Source: Flexistipes sinusarabici DSM 4947 (GTDB lineage: Bacteria > Chrysiogenota > Deferribacteres > Deferribacterales > Flexistipitaceae). From it: a stretch of DNA of 64,000 bases. A program made the position numbers and the translations under genes. This document shows, one piece after another, positions 1-7,584 of the stretch. Within the stretch, counting starts at the first letter, position 1, and each line of letters starts with the position of its first letter. The stretch spans positions 2,393,451 to 2,457,450 of the forward strand of contig NC_015672.1 in the NCBI RefSeq assembly GCF_000218625.1, given 5' to 3'. The notes below the pieces were generated by a model. That model did not search any database. It was not told where the DNA came from and saw only the letters and a program-made list of their open reading frames with translations.

Positions 1-988
1 TTGCAGTACCTATGAGAACATAACCTATCTGGCCTATGGAGGAGAAAGCCAGCATCCTTTTCAGATCGGTCTGTGATATTGCGATAATTGAGCCTGCAAG
101 AATAGTTATACTGGAGATTCCTATTATAATTCCTGAAAAGTTTATCCCTGAAAAACCCGCCTGAATGCCGAAAATTGTGTACATAAGTCTTATCAGCAGA
201 TAGGCAGCCACTTTTGTTGATGTTCCCGCCATTGCTGCGCTTATCACAGAAGGGGAATAGGTGTAAGCATCCGGCAGCCAGAAGTGAAGAGGGAATACGG
301 CCATCTTAAGCATAAGTCCGACAATAATAAATGCTATTGCCACAAGCACTACATTTGTATCAAAATGACCCTGGAGCCGTTGTGCTAAATCGGTCAGATT
401 AAGTGTTCCTGTCTGCATGTATAAATAACCTATACCTATCAGAAAAAACGTTGCCCCAATTGAACCCAAAATGAGATAGTTGAAACTTGCCATATAAGAG
501 TATCTTGTCCTTCCCATAGCGATCAGGGCGTACCCTGCCAATGACGTTATTTCCAGAAAAACGTACATATTAAAGATGTCATTTGTTATGAGAATTCCCA
601 TCATCCCGCCGATAAAAAGCAGGTAGACGGAATAAAAGGCAGGACGCCTTTTATCATGGATTTCAGCTTTTATACTTCCGTATCCGTAAATTATGGAAAG
701 CAGAGATACAAAGGATACCACCGAAAGAATAAAACTGTTAAGAATATCCGCACGGTATTCGATGCCGTACGGTGGTTTCCAGCCTCCGAGAAAATATTCC
801 AAGGGGCCGTTATTATAAACCGAAACGAGAAGGTAAACGGAGAGTATGAACGATACAGCAGTGGTTATAAGAGCACAGTAATAAGATAAGGAATTATTTA
901 TTTTCCCAAGTACAGGAGCCGTTAACGCTCCGAAAATAAAAACCACAATAGCAAGAACAGGTGCGTGTGCGGTAAAAAAATCAATCAT
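1..988 (-). CDS. mrpD: Mrp-type Na+/H+ antiporter subunit D, C-terminus beyond window
   Basis: Proton-pumping membrane subunit of the Mrp multisubunit cation/proton antiporter, homologous to the NuoL/M/N antiporter-like subunits of complex I. The translation from ATG at 988 begins MIDFFTAHAPVLAIVVFIFG and is hydrophobic throughout, with the family-typical stretch around FLEITSLAGYALIAMGR, then SISAAMAGTSTKVAAYLLIR and ISQTDLKRMLAFSSIGQIGY (a Lys-containing antiporter helix). The start overlaps the mrpC stop (ATGA), so the two are translationally coupled. About 329 codons are visible; the family is usually near 500, so the rest lies left of position 1. It could also be called a hydrogenase-4/NuoM-like subunit, but the mrpE-F-G-B-C neighbours settle the assignment. 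Confidence 0.9.
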   Translation of the reverse strand, partial: MIDFFTAHAPVLAIVVFIFGALTAPVLGKINNSLSYYCALITTAVSFILSVYLLVSVYNNGPLEYFLGGWKPPYGIEYRADILNSFILSVVSFVSLLSIIYGYGSIKAEIHDKRRPAFYSVYLLFIGGMMGILITNDIFNMYVFLEITSLAGYALIAMGRTRYSYMASFNYLILGSIGATFFLIGIGYLYMQTGTLNLTDLAQRLQGHFDTNVVLVAIAFIIVGLMLKMAVFPLHFWLPDAYTYSPSVISAAMAGTSTKVAAYLLIRLMYTIFGIQAGFSGINFSGIIIGISSITILAGSIIAISQTDLKRMLAFSSIGQIGYVLIGTA

Positions 989-1389
989 TTGGAATCCAAC
1001 TCCGGCTCTTTGAGCTCTCTGATTTTAATTTCATCATCCTCTATACTGCCGTAATTTTTGTATAATTTTACAATGATACCCAAAGCCACCGCTGTAACAC
1101 TTACGGAAACTACAATGGCTGTGAGTATAAGTACGTGGGGAAGCGGGTTATCGTAAACAACTTTGGCGTGCCCTTCAGGATGCCATATTATCGGTGCAGT
1201 ACCGCCGTTAACCTTGCTTATGGAAATATAGAAAAGAAATACGGAAGTCTGGAAGATGTTCAAACCGATCACTTTTTTTACCAGGTTGTGTTTGGCAATA
1301 ATAGCATAAAAACCTATCATCATCAGGACTATTGCTATCCAGAAATTGTATTTATCTGCTATGAATTCAATCATCTTCCTTCCCCGCAA
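985..1389 (-). CDS. mrpC: Mrp antiporter subunit C (NuoK-like)
   Basis: Small three-helix membrane subunit of the Mrp antiporter, related to NuoK of complex I. The 134-residue product has hydrophobic segments at about 8-27, 34-57 and 83-108 and the family stretch GLNIFQTSVFLFYISIS followed by DPLP-like NPLPHVLILTAIVVSVS. The reading frame opens with MRGRKMIEF; Met6 is an alternative start. It overlaps mrpB upstream by about 23 bases and mrpD downstream by 4, so the operon is tightly coupled. The C-terminus is charged and soluble. Confidence 0.9.
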   Translation of the reverse strand: MRGRKMIEFIADKYNFWIAIVLMMIGFYAIIAKHNLVKKVIGLNIFQTSVFLFYISISKVNGGTAPIIWHPEGHAKVVYDNPLPHVLILTAIVVSVSVTAVALGIIVKLYKNYGSIEDDEIKIRELKEPELDSK

Positions 1390-1789
1390 TTTCGAAAAAT
1401 ATTGTCATCATTACTGCCGCAACTGTTATTGCAACGCCGAGCTCAATGATAATCATGCCTATGTGGTTACCCTCTTTTGCCGAGTGAAAGGGAAGTTCTC
1501 CATATTCAAGAAAAAGACCGCCGGTAAATATGCATACCAAACCGGTAAGTGCATAAATAAAAGCACCGGACGAAAAAAGTATATCATTAAGAGATCGAGG
1601 CATTTTCGACCTTGCCTCACTTTTACCAAAGACCAGTGCAATTAAAATAAAACTTGCTCCAAATATCACACCAGCCTGGAATCCGCCGCCCGGACTGATT
1701 TCACCATGGGCAAGTGTGTAAAATGCAAAAATCTGAATAAAGGGGAGCATAAATTTTGTAATGGTTCTTAAAATAACATCATCTTTCAT
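1367..1789 (-). CDS. mrpB: Mrp antiporter subunit B (MnhB domain)
   Basis: MnhB-domain membrane subunit of the Mrp antiporter. The 140-residue product shows the diagnostic HGEISPGGGFQAGVIFGAS motif near residues 28-46 and four hydrophobic segments. Length matches free-standing MrpB proteins. It overlaps the upstream MbhD/E-like gene by 11 bases and mrpC by 23 bases. In the family this subunit contributes to the membrane scaffold next to the MrpA C-terminal region, which here is encoded by the separate gene just upstream. Confidence 0.92.
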   Translation of the reverse strand: MKDDVILRTITKFMLPFIQIFAFYTLAHGEISPGGGFQAGVIFGASFILIALVFGKSEARSKMPRSLNDILFSSGAFIYALTGLVCIFTGGLFLEYGELPFHSAKEGNHIGMIIIELGVAITVAAVMMTIFFEIAGKEDD

Positions 1790-2339
1790 TATTTTTATAG
1801 CTCCTTATTAATAAGACCAAACAAACGGCAGCAGTAAAAACAACGGTTGTTTCCCCAAGTGTATCGTAACCCCTGTAGCTTGCCAGTACTGCGGTGACAA
1901 TATTATGTGATCCTGTCTGAGGATAACTTCTTTCAATGTATTCAGGTGAGAGATAAGAATTAGCCGGAGAATTAGGATCTCCGAAAGCGGGCATGTCCCA
2001 GGTCCCAGATATAAGCAGAACACCTGTTATCATTACTGTGGCCAGAGCCAGCAGCTCCGAACGGTTAAAAAGATTGAAAAAATGTCTTTGCTCTGTCAAT
2101 TCCTTTTCAAAACGCGGTACCCTGGTAAGAACCGCTATCATCAGTATCGTTGATATTCCTGCCCCCACAGCAGCTTCAGTAAAAGCGACATCAACAGCAT
2201 TAAGCAACATCCACTCCATTGCAATTACAAGGCTGTAGCTGCCCAGAAGCATTATACTGGTAAGGATGTCTTTTGCCGAAATGGCAGCAATAGCAATAAT
2301 TACCAAAAGTAAAAGGAGAAGAAAATCAACCGCTATCAT
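1779..2339 (-). CDS. MrpA C-terminal-like subunit (MbhD/MbhE, DUF4040)
   Basis: Membrane protein equivalent to the C-terminal part of MrpA in organisms where that subunit is split. The N-terminal ~80 residues are DUF4040/MbhD-like (LLLLLLVIIAIAAISAKDIL, then MEWMLLNAVDVAFTEAAVGA, the family signature with the conserved Glu). The C-terminal half has an extracytoplasmic stretch and a last helix TVVFTAAVCLVLLIRSYKNN, resembling MbhE. At 186 residues it matches fused MbhD-MbhE proteins. It overlaps mrpG upstream by 14 bases and mrpB downstream by 11. The large antiporter half of MrpA is not in this window and may lie further downstream. Confidence 0.8.
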   Translation of the reverse strand: MIAVDFLLLLLLVIIAIAAISAKDILTSIMLLGSYSLVIAMEWMLLNAVDVAFTEAAVGAGISTILMIAVLTRVPRFEKELTEQRHFFNLFNRSELLALATVMITGVLLISGTWDMPAFGDPNSPANSYLSPEYIERSYPQTGSHNIVTAVLASYRGYDTLGETTVVFTAAVCLVLLIRSYKNNER

Positions 2340-2643
2340 TCTTGTCTCTGCTCCATATCTTTAATCCGCCTTTATAGGCAGCTTTAGCCACAGCGTGTGT
2401 GGCAGTGGGATTTGCTATGAAAATAAAAGCAAAAATTATCAGCATTTTAAGGCTTATCAAAGTGAATCCTTCATAAATTATCAAAGCAAGAAAAATCAGC
2501 CCCTGCCCCAAAGTGTCAGCTTTGCCGCCTGCGTGCATTCTTGTATAAAAATCCGGCAGCCTTATCATCCCTATGGAAGCTACGAGCATAAAAAAACTTC
2601 CGGCAAGAAGTAAAATCAGCGTAATCACATCAAGTATACTCAT
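2326..2643 (-). CDS. mrpG: Mrp antiporter subunit G
   Basis: Small MnhG/PhaG-family membrane subunit of the Mrp antiporter. The 105-residue product has three hydrophobic segments and the family hallmark GMIRLPDFYTRMHAGGKADTLG at about residues 25-46, with NPTATHAVAKAA near the C-terminus. Its start lies 17 bases after the mrpF stop and its end overlaps the next gene by 14 bases. Confidence 0.92.
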   Translation of the reverse strand: MSILDVITLILLLAGSFFMLVASIGMIRLPDFYTRMHAGGKADTLGQGLIFLALIIYEGFTLISLKMLIIFAFIFIANPTATHAVAKAAYKGGLKIWSRDKNDSG

Positions 2644-2660
2644 CCGTCAAATACTTACCT

Positions 2661-2915
2661 TTAATCCAGTTTATTTTTTTCAATATATTTCAGAAAAGCT
2701 ATTGTTCCGATAAAATTAATAAGTGCATATGTCAGGGCTATATCCATAAACTCAGGCCTGCCGTGCATAAAACCTATTAGCGCGATTACAACAACGGCTT
2801 TTGTGCCTATCAGGTTTACGGACAACACCCGGTCGAATATAGTAGGCCCTTTTATAGCCCTGAAGAGTACACAAAACACACCGATAAGGATTATCACTGC
2901 TATAAAACTGAACAT
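2661..2915 (-). CDS. mrpF: Mrp antiporter subunit F
   Basis: MrpF/PhaF-family subunit, 84 residues with three transmembrane helices. The motif GPTIFDRVLSVNLIGTKAVV at about residues 23-42 is characteristic of the family (GPs..DRv...n..gt). It starts 2 bases after mrpE ends, so translation is probably coupled. Function in the family: structural subunit needed for Na+/H+ exchange by the assembled complex. Confidence 0.92.
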   Translation of the reverse strand: MFSFIAVIILIGVFCVLFRAIKGPTIFDRVLSVNLIGTKAVVVIALIGFMHGRPEFMDIALTYALINFIGTIAFLKYIEKNKLD

Positions 2916-2917
2916 TT

Positions 2918-3385
2918 TTAAGCTTCTATCCTCAATATTTTCTTTTCAATATCTTTATTTCTTATATCCTGAGCGTGCTCTTTTGTTATTGCATGTACCA
3001 GTATTTTGCTGTCTTCAATTTCGATTGTAACTGTCCCTGGAGTTAAGGTGATGGAATTGCCAAGCGCCGTTTTCCCGTAATCGGTTTTCAGATTGGTTTC
3101 CGTTTCCACCAGTTCCGGTGATATTGGCATTTTTGGACTGAGGACAATGTATGCAACCTGGAGATTTGCCATAACAATTTCCCAGAAAAGCCACGGCAAA
3201 TAAGCTATAAATTTAAAAATCCGCTTTATTCCGGTTATGCTTATTTCTTCAAGAAAGTAATTATAGGTAAAGTAAGCTGCAATCAGGGAATATATTACTG
3301 CTGAAGTCACAATAATTACTGTAAAGTGACCTGAAAGCATAAACCAGAAAATCAGCAGAGCGATAAATGTGAGAATAAATTTCAT
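2918..3385 (-). CDS. mrpE: Mrp antiporter subunit E, first gene of the operon
   Basis: MrpE/MnhE-family subunit of 155 residues: two N-terminal hydrophobic segments (about 1-40), a helix at about 55-80 containing LPWLFWEIVMANLQVAYIVL, and a soluble C-terminal domain with the family pattern LGNSITLTPGTVTIEIE. It is the first gene of the minus-strand mrp operon. No Shine-Dalgarno sequence precedes the ATG at 3385, and a good sigma-70-type promoter sits only 8 bases upstream of it, so the transcript may be leaderless or translation may start further in. Confidence 0.9.
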   Translation of the reverse strand: MKFILTFIALLIFWFMLSGHFTVIIVTSAVIYSLIAAYFTYNYFLEEISITGIKRIFKFIAYLPWLFWEIVMANLQVAYIVLSPKMPISPELVETETNLKTDYGKTALGNSITLTPGTVTIEIEDSKILVHAITKEHAQDIRNKDIEKKILRIEA

Positions 3386-3392
3386 GACTTAG

Positions 3393-3422
3393 GTTATACG
3401 TTAATTCTTTTTACTCTGTCAA
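3393..3422 (-). promoter_or_regulatory. Sigma-70-type promoter of the mrp operon
   Basis: Read on the minus strand: a consensus -35 box TTGACA (3417-3422), an 18-base spacer and a -10 box TATAAC (3393-3398). Predicted transcription start is around 3386-3387, immediately before the mrpE ATG at 3385. Seen directly; activity is inferred. Confidence 0.6.
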
Positions 3423-3800
3423 GAAAATTCAAAAGGTTTTTTATTTTGAGATGAAAGCTATTTCCTACTAATTTGAAAGGGTTTTATAAAAAAGTGAAAC
3501 GGTGTATTAGTGTTAAGAACTAAGTGCTGAGTTTACAGGGCCGAGTAGCAAGGTGTAAGTTTCAACCCATACTGCCACATACACAATTTTCAATGTTTAG
3601 CATAAAACAACTAAAATTTAATTTTGTGTGCGCGTTTGCACCTCTAATTACCTCAAATACCTCAATTACCTTTAACAACCTCATCTTCACCCATTACTAT
3701 TTACCCATCACGGCTTTTTAAAGCTTGACTATTATTTTAAGAAATTGTAAAAAAAATCATCTCCGAGTTTATAAGTCTAAGTCGGTAAAATACGATATGA
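3423..3800. other. Intergenic stretch between divergent mrp and molybdenum clusters
   Basis: AT-rich spacer between the divergent mrpE gene and the riboswitch. It contains short low-complexity runs rich in TTACC/ACCTC triplets (about 3645-3715) but no convincing gene. A possible -35 TTGACT at 3725-3730 has only a weak -10 partner, so the promoter of the molybdenum operon is not resolved. Confidence 0.4.
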
Positions 3801-3945
3801 CTTATAAACCGGTTGGGTTCAGCCCCCAGGGTTTGGACGGAAACGCCCATGCCTCCCGAAATTTGGAAAGGAGATAACTGGTAGTTTTATAATATTGATA
3901 AAATATTAAGCCGGTTATCTGTTTACAGGTAACCGGCTTTTTTAT
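3801..3945 (+). ncRNA. Moco-family riboswitch with expression platform
   Basis: Structured leader upstream of the molybdenum cofactor/molybdate operon. It shows a P1-type long-range pairing (TTATAAACCGGTT at 3802-3814 with AACTGG...TTTATAA at 3876-3892), a GAAA-capped hairpin (ACGGAAACG near 3837-3845) and the block GCCTCCC...GGAAAGGAG (3851-3873) that I recognise from the Moco RNA motif, which controls molybdenum/tungsten cofactor genes. Immediately downstream is an intrinsic terminator. The 3' strand of P1 (AGATAACTGG, 3872-3881) is also complementary, with one G-U pair, to the 5' arm of the terminator (CCGGTTATCT, 3911-3920), giving a clear terminator/antiterminator choice. Predicted logic: cofactor-bound P1 forms, terminator forms, operon off. 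Confidence 0.78.
3908..3945 (+). terminator. Riboswitch-controlled intrinsic terminator
   Basis: Near-perfect 14-bp stem AAGCCGGTTATCTG / CAGGTAACCGGCTT with a TTTA loop, followed directly by a T-run, ending about 10 bases before the first ATG of the operon. Its 5' arm can alternatively pair with the aptamer's P1 3' strand. Confidence 0.88.
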
Positions 3946-3955
3946 TGAGGGTGAA

Positions 3956-4987
3956 ATGAAAAAATTAAAGGTTGAAGATGCTGTGGGCGAAAAACTCGCT
4001 TATGATATCACCGAAGTTAATCTGGATACTAATTTCAAAGGTGTAGCATTTTACAGGGGACATTTTATTGAAGAAAAGGACATTGAGCATCTCCTGTATC
4101 TGGGAAAAGAGTATGTTTTTGTTGAAGAAGATGAAGCCGGTGAAGTGCATGAAAACGATGTGGCAACGGCAATAGCCCCTTTGGCAGCCGGAAAAAATAT
4201 TTATTACAGCGAGGCTCCCAAAGAAGGAAAGATAGATTTCTTTGCCGCTGCCGATGGTATTTTGACTATCGATACTGAAACTGTATTAAAAATCAACAGT
4301 ATGGAAATACCTTCTATGCCTACCATAAGTGACAAATATCCTGTTACCGCTGGCACAAAAGTCGCAGCATTCAGGATTATCCCTCTGACATGCAAAAAAG
4401 CAATATTTGACGAAATGAAAACAATTCTTGAGCAGCCGGTTCTGACTGTTAGAGAATATACGATAAAAAGTGTGTCAATGATAGTAACAGGTAATGAGAT
4501 ATATTATGGTAAAATTGAGGATAAATTTACGGAAAAACTGAAACAAAAGCTTACAAAATTTGGAGTAAACAATATAAACAGCAGGATACTCCCGGATGAT
4601 GAGACGGTGATTGCCTCAGCCGTTAAAGAAGAATCAGAACAAAGCGGACTGATACTAATTACAGGCGGGACATCTGTGGATCCGGATGATAAAACAAGGC
4701 TGGGGATAGAAAACGCCGGGGTTGAATTTGTACAAAAAGGCAATCCAATACAGCCGGGCAATAATTTTTCCATCGGCTATCTTAATAGCACCACTGTCTG
4801 TGCAGTGCCTGCGGCAGCACTGTTTTATAAGATAACATCTCTTGATATTTTCCTGCCTCAAATACTGGCTGAAATAAAAGTAACAAAGAATGATATTGTA
4901 TCAAAAGCAATCGGCGGTCTGTGTCACCAATGCAAGGTTTGTGTTTATCCGGTGTGTTCTTTCGGGAAAGGTGTATGTTTGAGTTAG
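3956..4987 (+). CDS. Molybdopterin-binding protein (MoCF-biosynthesis domain) with Cys-rich tail
   Basis: Cytoplasmic protein of 343 residues related to the MoeA/MogA molybdopterin-binding fold. The central-to-C-terminal domain has VSMIVTGNEIYYGKIEDKF and LILITGGTSVDPDDKTRLGI, the substrate-binding signatures of the MoCF domain, and the stretch GNPIQPGNNFSIGYL. The tail GLCHQCKVCVYPVCSFGKG holds four cysteines in CxxCxxC...C arrangement, a feature of the version of this family found beside molybdate transporters in delta-proteobacteria and relatives; it could bind a metal or Fe-S cluster. It is first in the operon behind the riboswitch, with a GAGGGTG ribosome binding site, and overlaps the next gene. 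The exact reaction is not certain. Confidence 0.8.
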   Translation: MKKLKVEDAVGEKLAYDITEVNLDTNFKGVAFYRGHFIEEKDIEHLLYLGKEYVFVEEDEAGEVHENDVATAIAPLAAGKNIYYSEAPKEGKIDFFAAADGILTIDTETVLKINSMEIPSMPTISDKYPVTAGTKVAAFRIIPLTCKKAIFDEMKTILEQPVLTVREYTIKSVSMIVTGNEIYYGKIEDKFTEKLKQKLTKFGVNNINSRILPDDETVIASAVKEESEQSGLILITGGTSVDPDDKTRLGIENAGVEFVQKGNPIQPGNNFSIGYLNSTTVCAVPAAALFYKITSLDIFLPQILAEIKVTKNDIVSKAIGGLCHQCKVCVYPVCSFGKGVCLS

Positions 4988-6045
4988 ACGTTATAAAAAG
5001 ACTTAAAGGGATTGAATTTAATTTTAAGTTCAGTGCTGATTCTAACAGAATTGTACTTTTCGGCCCTTCAGGTGCCGGCAAATCCTCTATTATCAAGATG
5101 ATAGCCGGTTTTTTCAGTCCTGATAGAGGGCATATAAAGTTGAATGAAAACACATTTTTCGACAGCAGCAGCAAAATAAATTTACCGGTAAATATTCGTA
5201 AAGTGGGCTATCTTCCTCAGGAGTATACACTTTTCCCCCATCTTAATGTAAAGGAAAATATACAATACGGGTTAAAATTTTTTGATAAAAGCAAAGCCGG
5301 ATATAGTATCGGTGAGGTTGCAGAGAAGCTCGGCATCTCGGACAAACTTGACTCGTCTGTCCAAAAACTATCCGGCGGGCAAAGACAACGGGTAGCGTTG
5401 GCACGCATACTTGTACTAAAACCGTCGATTCTCCTGCTGGATGAGCCTTTCAGCGCACTGGACAGCAGTACCGCCGGATCTCTAAGGGAATTGGTGGCTG
5501 ATATTTCAGATGAGCTGAATATTCCGTCTATATTTATAACCCACAATCTGAGTGATGCCTATCTGTTTGCAAAAGACCTGATTCTCGTGGAGAGGGGCAG
5601 AGTTGTTGAATTCGGTAAAAAGGAAGAGTTATACAGCAATCCTGCATATACTGAAGCAGCTCGTCTTATGGGATTTAAAAATATATGGAATGCTTATCAG
5701 GTATCCGGCGGCCGAGTTTTGTGCGACAATGGGCATGAGTTTACGCTGGATAAGGAAAACAAAAAGAAAGACGCCACCCATATCTGCATCAGACCGGAAA
5801 ATGTTATGATAATACGACCGGATCACGATATAAAATCCAGTCTTAAGGAAAATATAGTAACCGGACGTATAGACAGTATGAAAAATGCAGGCAAAGATTA
5901 TTTTATCAGAATCATTTCTGACAACGGATTGACTATACACTCTGTTGTCCCGGTACACGCCTGTGAAAAAATGGATCTTGGTATAAACAAAAAGGTCAGT
6001 GTTTCCCTGAAACAGCAAAGTATAGTTTTGACAACTGACAAATAA
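4975..6045 (+). CDS. modC: Molybdate/tungstate ABC transporter ATPase
   Basis: Cytoplasmic ATPase that powers oxyanion import. From ATG 4975 (356 residues): Walker A GPSGAGKSS at about 35-43, Q-loop YLPQEYTLFPH, signature LSGGQRQRVALARI, Walker B SILLLDEP, and H-loop IFITHN. The C-terminal ~110 residues include ICIRPENVMIIRPD, a TOBE-like substrate-sensing region. The ATG at 4975 has a GGGAAAGG ribosome binding site; an earlier GTG at 4921 in frame would overlap the upstream gene by 67 bases and is less likely. It sits directly before the binding protein and permease. Whether molybdate or tungstate is preferred cannot be read from the sequence. Confidence 0.88.
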   Translation: MFELDVIKRLKGIEFNFKFSADSNRIVLFGPSGAGKSSIIKMIAGFFSPDRGHIKLNENTFFDSSSKINLPVNIRKVGYLPQEYTLFPHLNVKENIQYGLKFFDKSKAGYSIGEVAEKLGISDKLDSSVQKLSGGQRQRVALARILVLKPSILLLDEPFSALDSSTAGSLRELVADISDELNIPSIFITHNLSDAYLFAKDLILVERGRVVEFGKKEELYSNPAYTEAARLMGFKNIWNAYQVSGGRVLCDNGHEFTLDKENKKKDATHICIRPENVMIIRPDHDIKSSLKENIVTGRIDSMKNAGKDYFIRIISDNGLTIHSVVPVHACEKMDLGINKKVSVSLKQQSIVLTTDK

Positions 6046-6057
6046 AAGGAGGTTTGG

Positions 6058-6804
6058 GTGAAGTTTTTATTAAGTCTTATTGTATGTCTTTTTGCTTTTA
6101 ATGTGTATGCTGAAAAAATTTACTGGTATCTTGCAGCCTCAATGACCAAGCCGGGAAAAGCTATTGTTAAGCAGTACAACAAAACACACGAGGACGAGGT
6201 TGTATTGATCCTCGGCGGCTCGGGGCAGATTCTGAATAAAATTATTTTATCCAAAAAAGGTGATATCTACACATCTGCTAATGAAAAATATTACAAAAAG
6301 GCGTCTTCTGATAATGTGGTTCTGTACGGAGAGAAACTGCTTGTTCAAACACCTGTCTTTGGTATTTCAAAAAAAGCTGAATCCAGGATTACTGATTTTA
6401 CAGATTTGCTTAAGCCGGGAATAAAAATTGCCCTCGGAAATCCGAATACTATGGCTATAGGCAAAACCTATAAAATGAAAATAGAGTCTGAGATGCCTGA
6501 AAAAATTGCTGATAAGATTAAAGCCAATACAATAATTTATCCCACCAATGTATCGCAGACCATTAACTATGTATTGAGTTCCACTGTTGATACCGGTCTT
6601 ATGTTTGACTCCAGTGCGAAACTAAACGGGCTGAGGTATGTTGAAATCCCCGATGAGTACAATACCCGAGTAACAGCATATATCTCTCTGGTGAAATACA
6701 GCAAAAATAAAGAGCTTGCCAAATCTTTTTTGGAATATGTAAGAAAAAATGCACATATATTTGAAGAATACGGTTATGATGTAGTAATGAAGAGGTCAGA
6801 TTAA
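6058..6804 (+). CDS. modA: Molybdate/tungstate ABC transporter substrate-binding protein
   Basis: Periplasmic oxyanion-binding protein of 248 residues. Residues 1-18 are a signal peptide ending NVYA. The mature protein has the ModA-type anion-binding elements: LAASMTKPGKAIVKQYN, LILGGSGQI, and KKGDIYTSANEKYYKKA, followed by IALGNPNTMAIGKTY in the second lobe. It starts with GTG at 6058 behind AAAGGAGG and its stop overlaps the permease start. ModA rather than a sulfate binder is supported by neighbours (riboswitch, moeA). Length is typical. Confidence 0.88.
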   Translation: MKFLLSLIVCLFAFNVYAEKIYWYLAASMTKPGKAIVKQYNKTHEDEVVLILGGSGQILNKIILSKKGDIYTSANEKYYKKASSDNVVLYGEKLLVQTPVFGISKKAESRITDFTDLLKPGIKIALGNPNTMAIGKTYKMKIESEMPEKIADKIKANTIIYPTNVSQTINYVLSSTVDTGLMFDSSAKLNGLRYVEIPDEYNTRVTAYISLVKYSKNKELAKSFLEYVRKNAHIFEEYGYDVVMKRSD

Positions 6805-7580
6805 TGAAATTGACGACAATTTCCGGCGTTTTTGTTTTAATACTGGCACTTTTTATTTTACTGATAATTTCAGCTGGTTTTCTGCTGACGGATATGGGGA
6901 GTATGATATCCCTTTTTAAAGATGGTAATTTTATAGAAGCTGTTGTTTTCGGTTTGAAAAGTTCACTGGCAGCCACTTTATTCTCAGCTGTTCTGGGAAT
7001 ACCATCAGGTTATTACTTGGCCAGAAAAAAAAGTATGTTAAGCAGAATATTTGACAGCCTTTTTGACATACCGTTGATTATCCCGCCGCTGATAGTTGGT
7101 GTTCTACTTTTAACATTTTTTAACATATCTGCTGTTTCAAGGGTGATTGAGGTTGTTTTTACATTTACAGGGGCTGTGACTGCCCAGTTTTTTATCTCCT
7201 TTCCCTTTACCGTTAAAGCTTCCAAAAGTGCTTTTGAAATGGTGCCCCCTGTGTATGAAAGAATTGCAATGACTCTGGGGGCATCCCGCTTCAGATCTTT
7301 TTACGATACTACGTTTAAACTCGCTTTTAACGGAATAATGGGCGGATTAATACTCAGCTGGTTGAGGAGCCTCGGTGAATTCGGAGCCACCCTTATGGTT
7401 GGTGGAGGAATTGCAGGTATGACGGCGAATATCCCGATAAATATTTATCTGAACATGACTGAAGGCAATTTTCAGAAAGGTCTGGCAGCAAGTGTTTTGG
7501 TGGTTGTGTTTGCATTCTTCTGTGTGTTAGTTTTAAAGATGGTTTTTTCACGAAAAGTATATAATGCAGAAGCGGAGTGA
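6804..7580 (+). CDS. modB: Molybdate/tungstate ABC transporter permease
   Basis: Inner-membrane permease of 258 residues with about six transmembrane segments. The cytoplasmic coupling loop reads ERIAMTLGASRFRSFYDTTFKLA...GLILSWLRSLGEFGATLMV, the EAA motif and GEFGA signature of the ModB/CysT/WtpB group. The TAA stop of the binding-protein gene shares a base with this ATG (TAATG), indicating translational coupling. Confidence 0.9.
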   Translation: MKLTTISGVFVLILALFILLIISAGFLLTDMGSMISLFKDGNFIEAVVFGLKSSLAATLFSAVLGIPSGYYLARKKSMLSRIFDSLFDIPLIIPPLIVGVLLLTFFNISAVSRVIEVVFTFTGAVTAQFFISFPFTVKASKSAFEMVPPVYERIAMTLGASRFRSFYDTTFKLAFNGIMGGLILSWLRSLGEFGATLMVGGGIAGMTANIPINIYLNMTEGNFQKGLAASVLVVVFAFFCVLVLKMVFSRKVYNAEAE

Positions 7581-7584
7581 CAAA

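Noticed and set aside
1135-1645. Plus-strand frames opposite mrpB and mrpC
   Set aside because: Shadows of strongly conserved minus-strand genes, with no ribosome binding sites or family resemblance.
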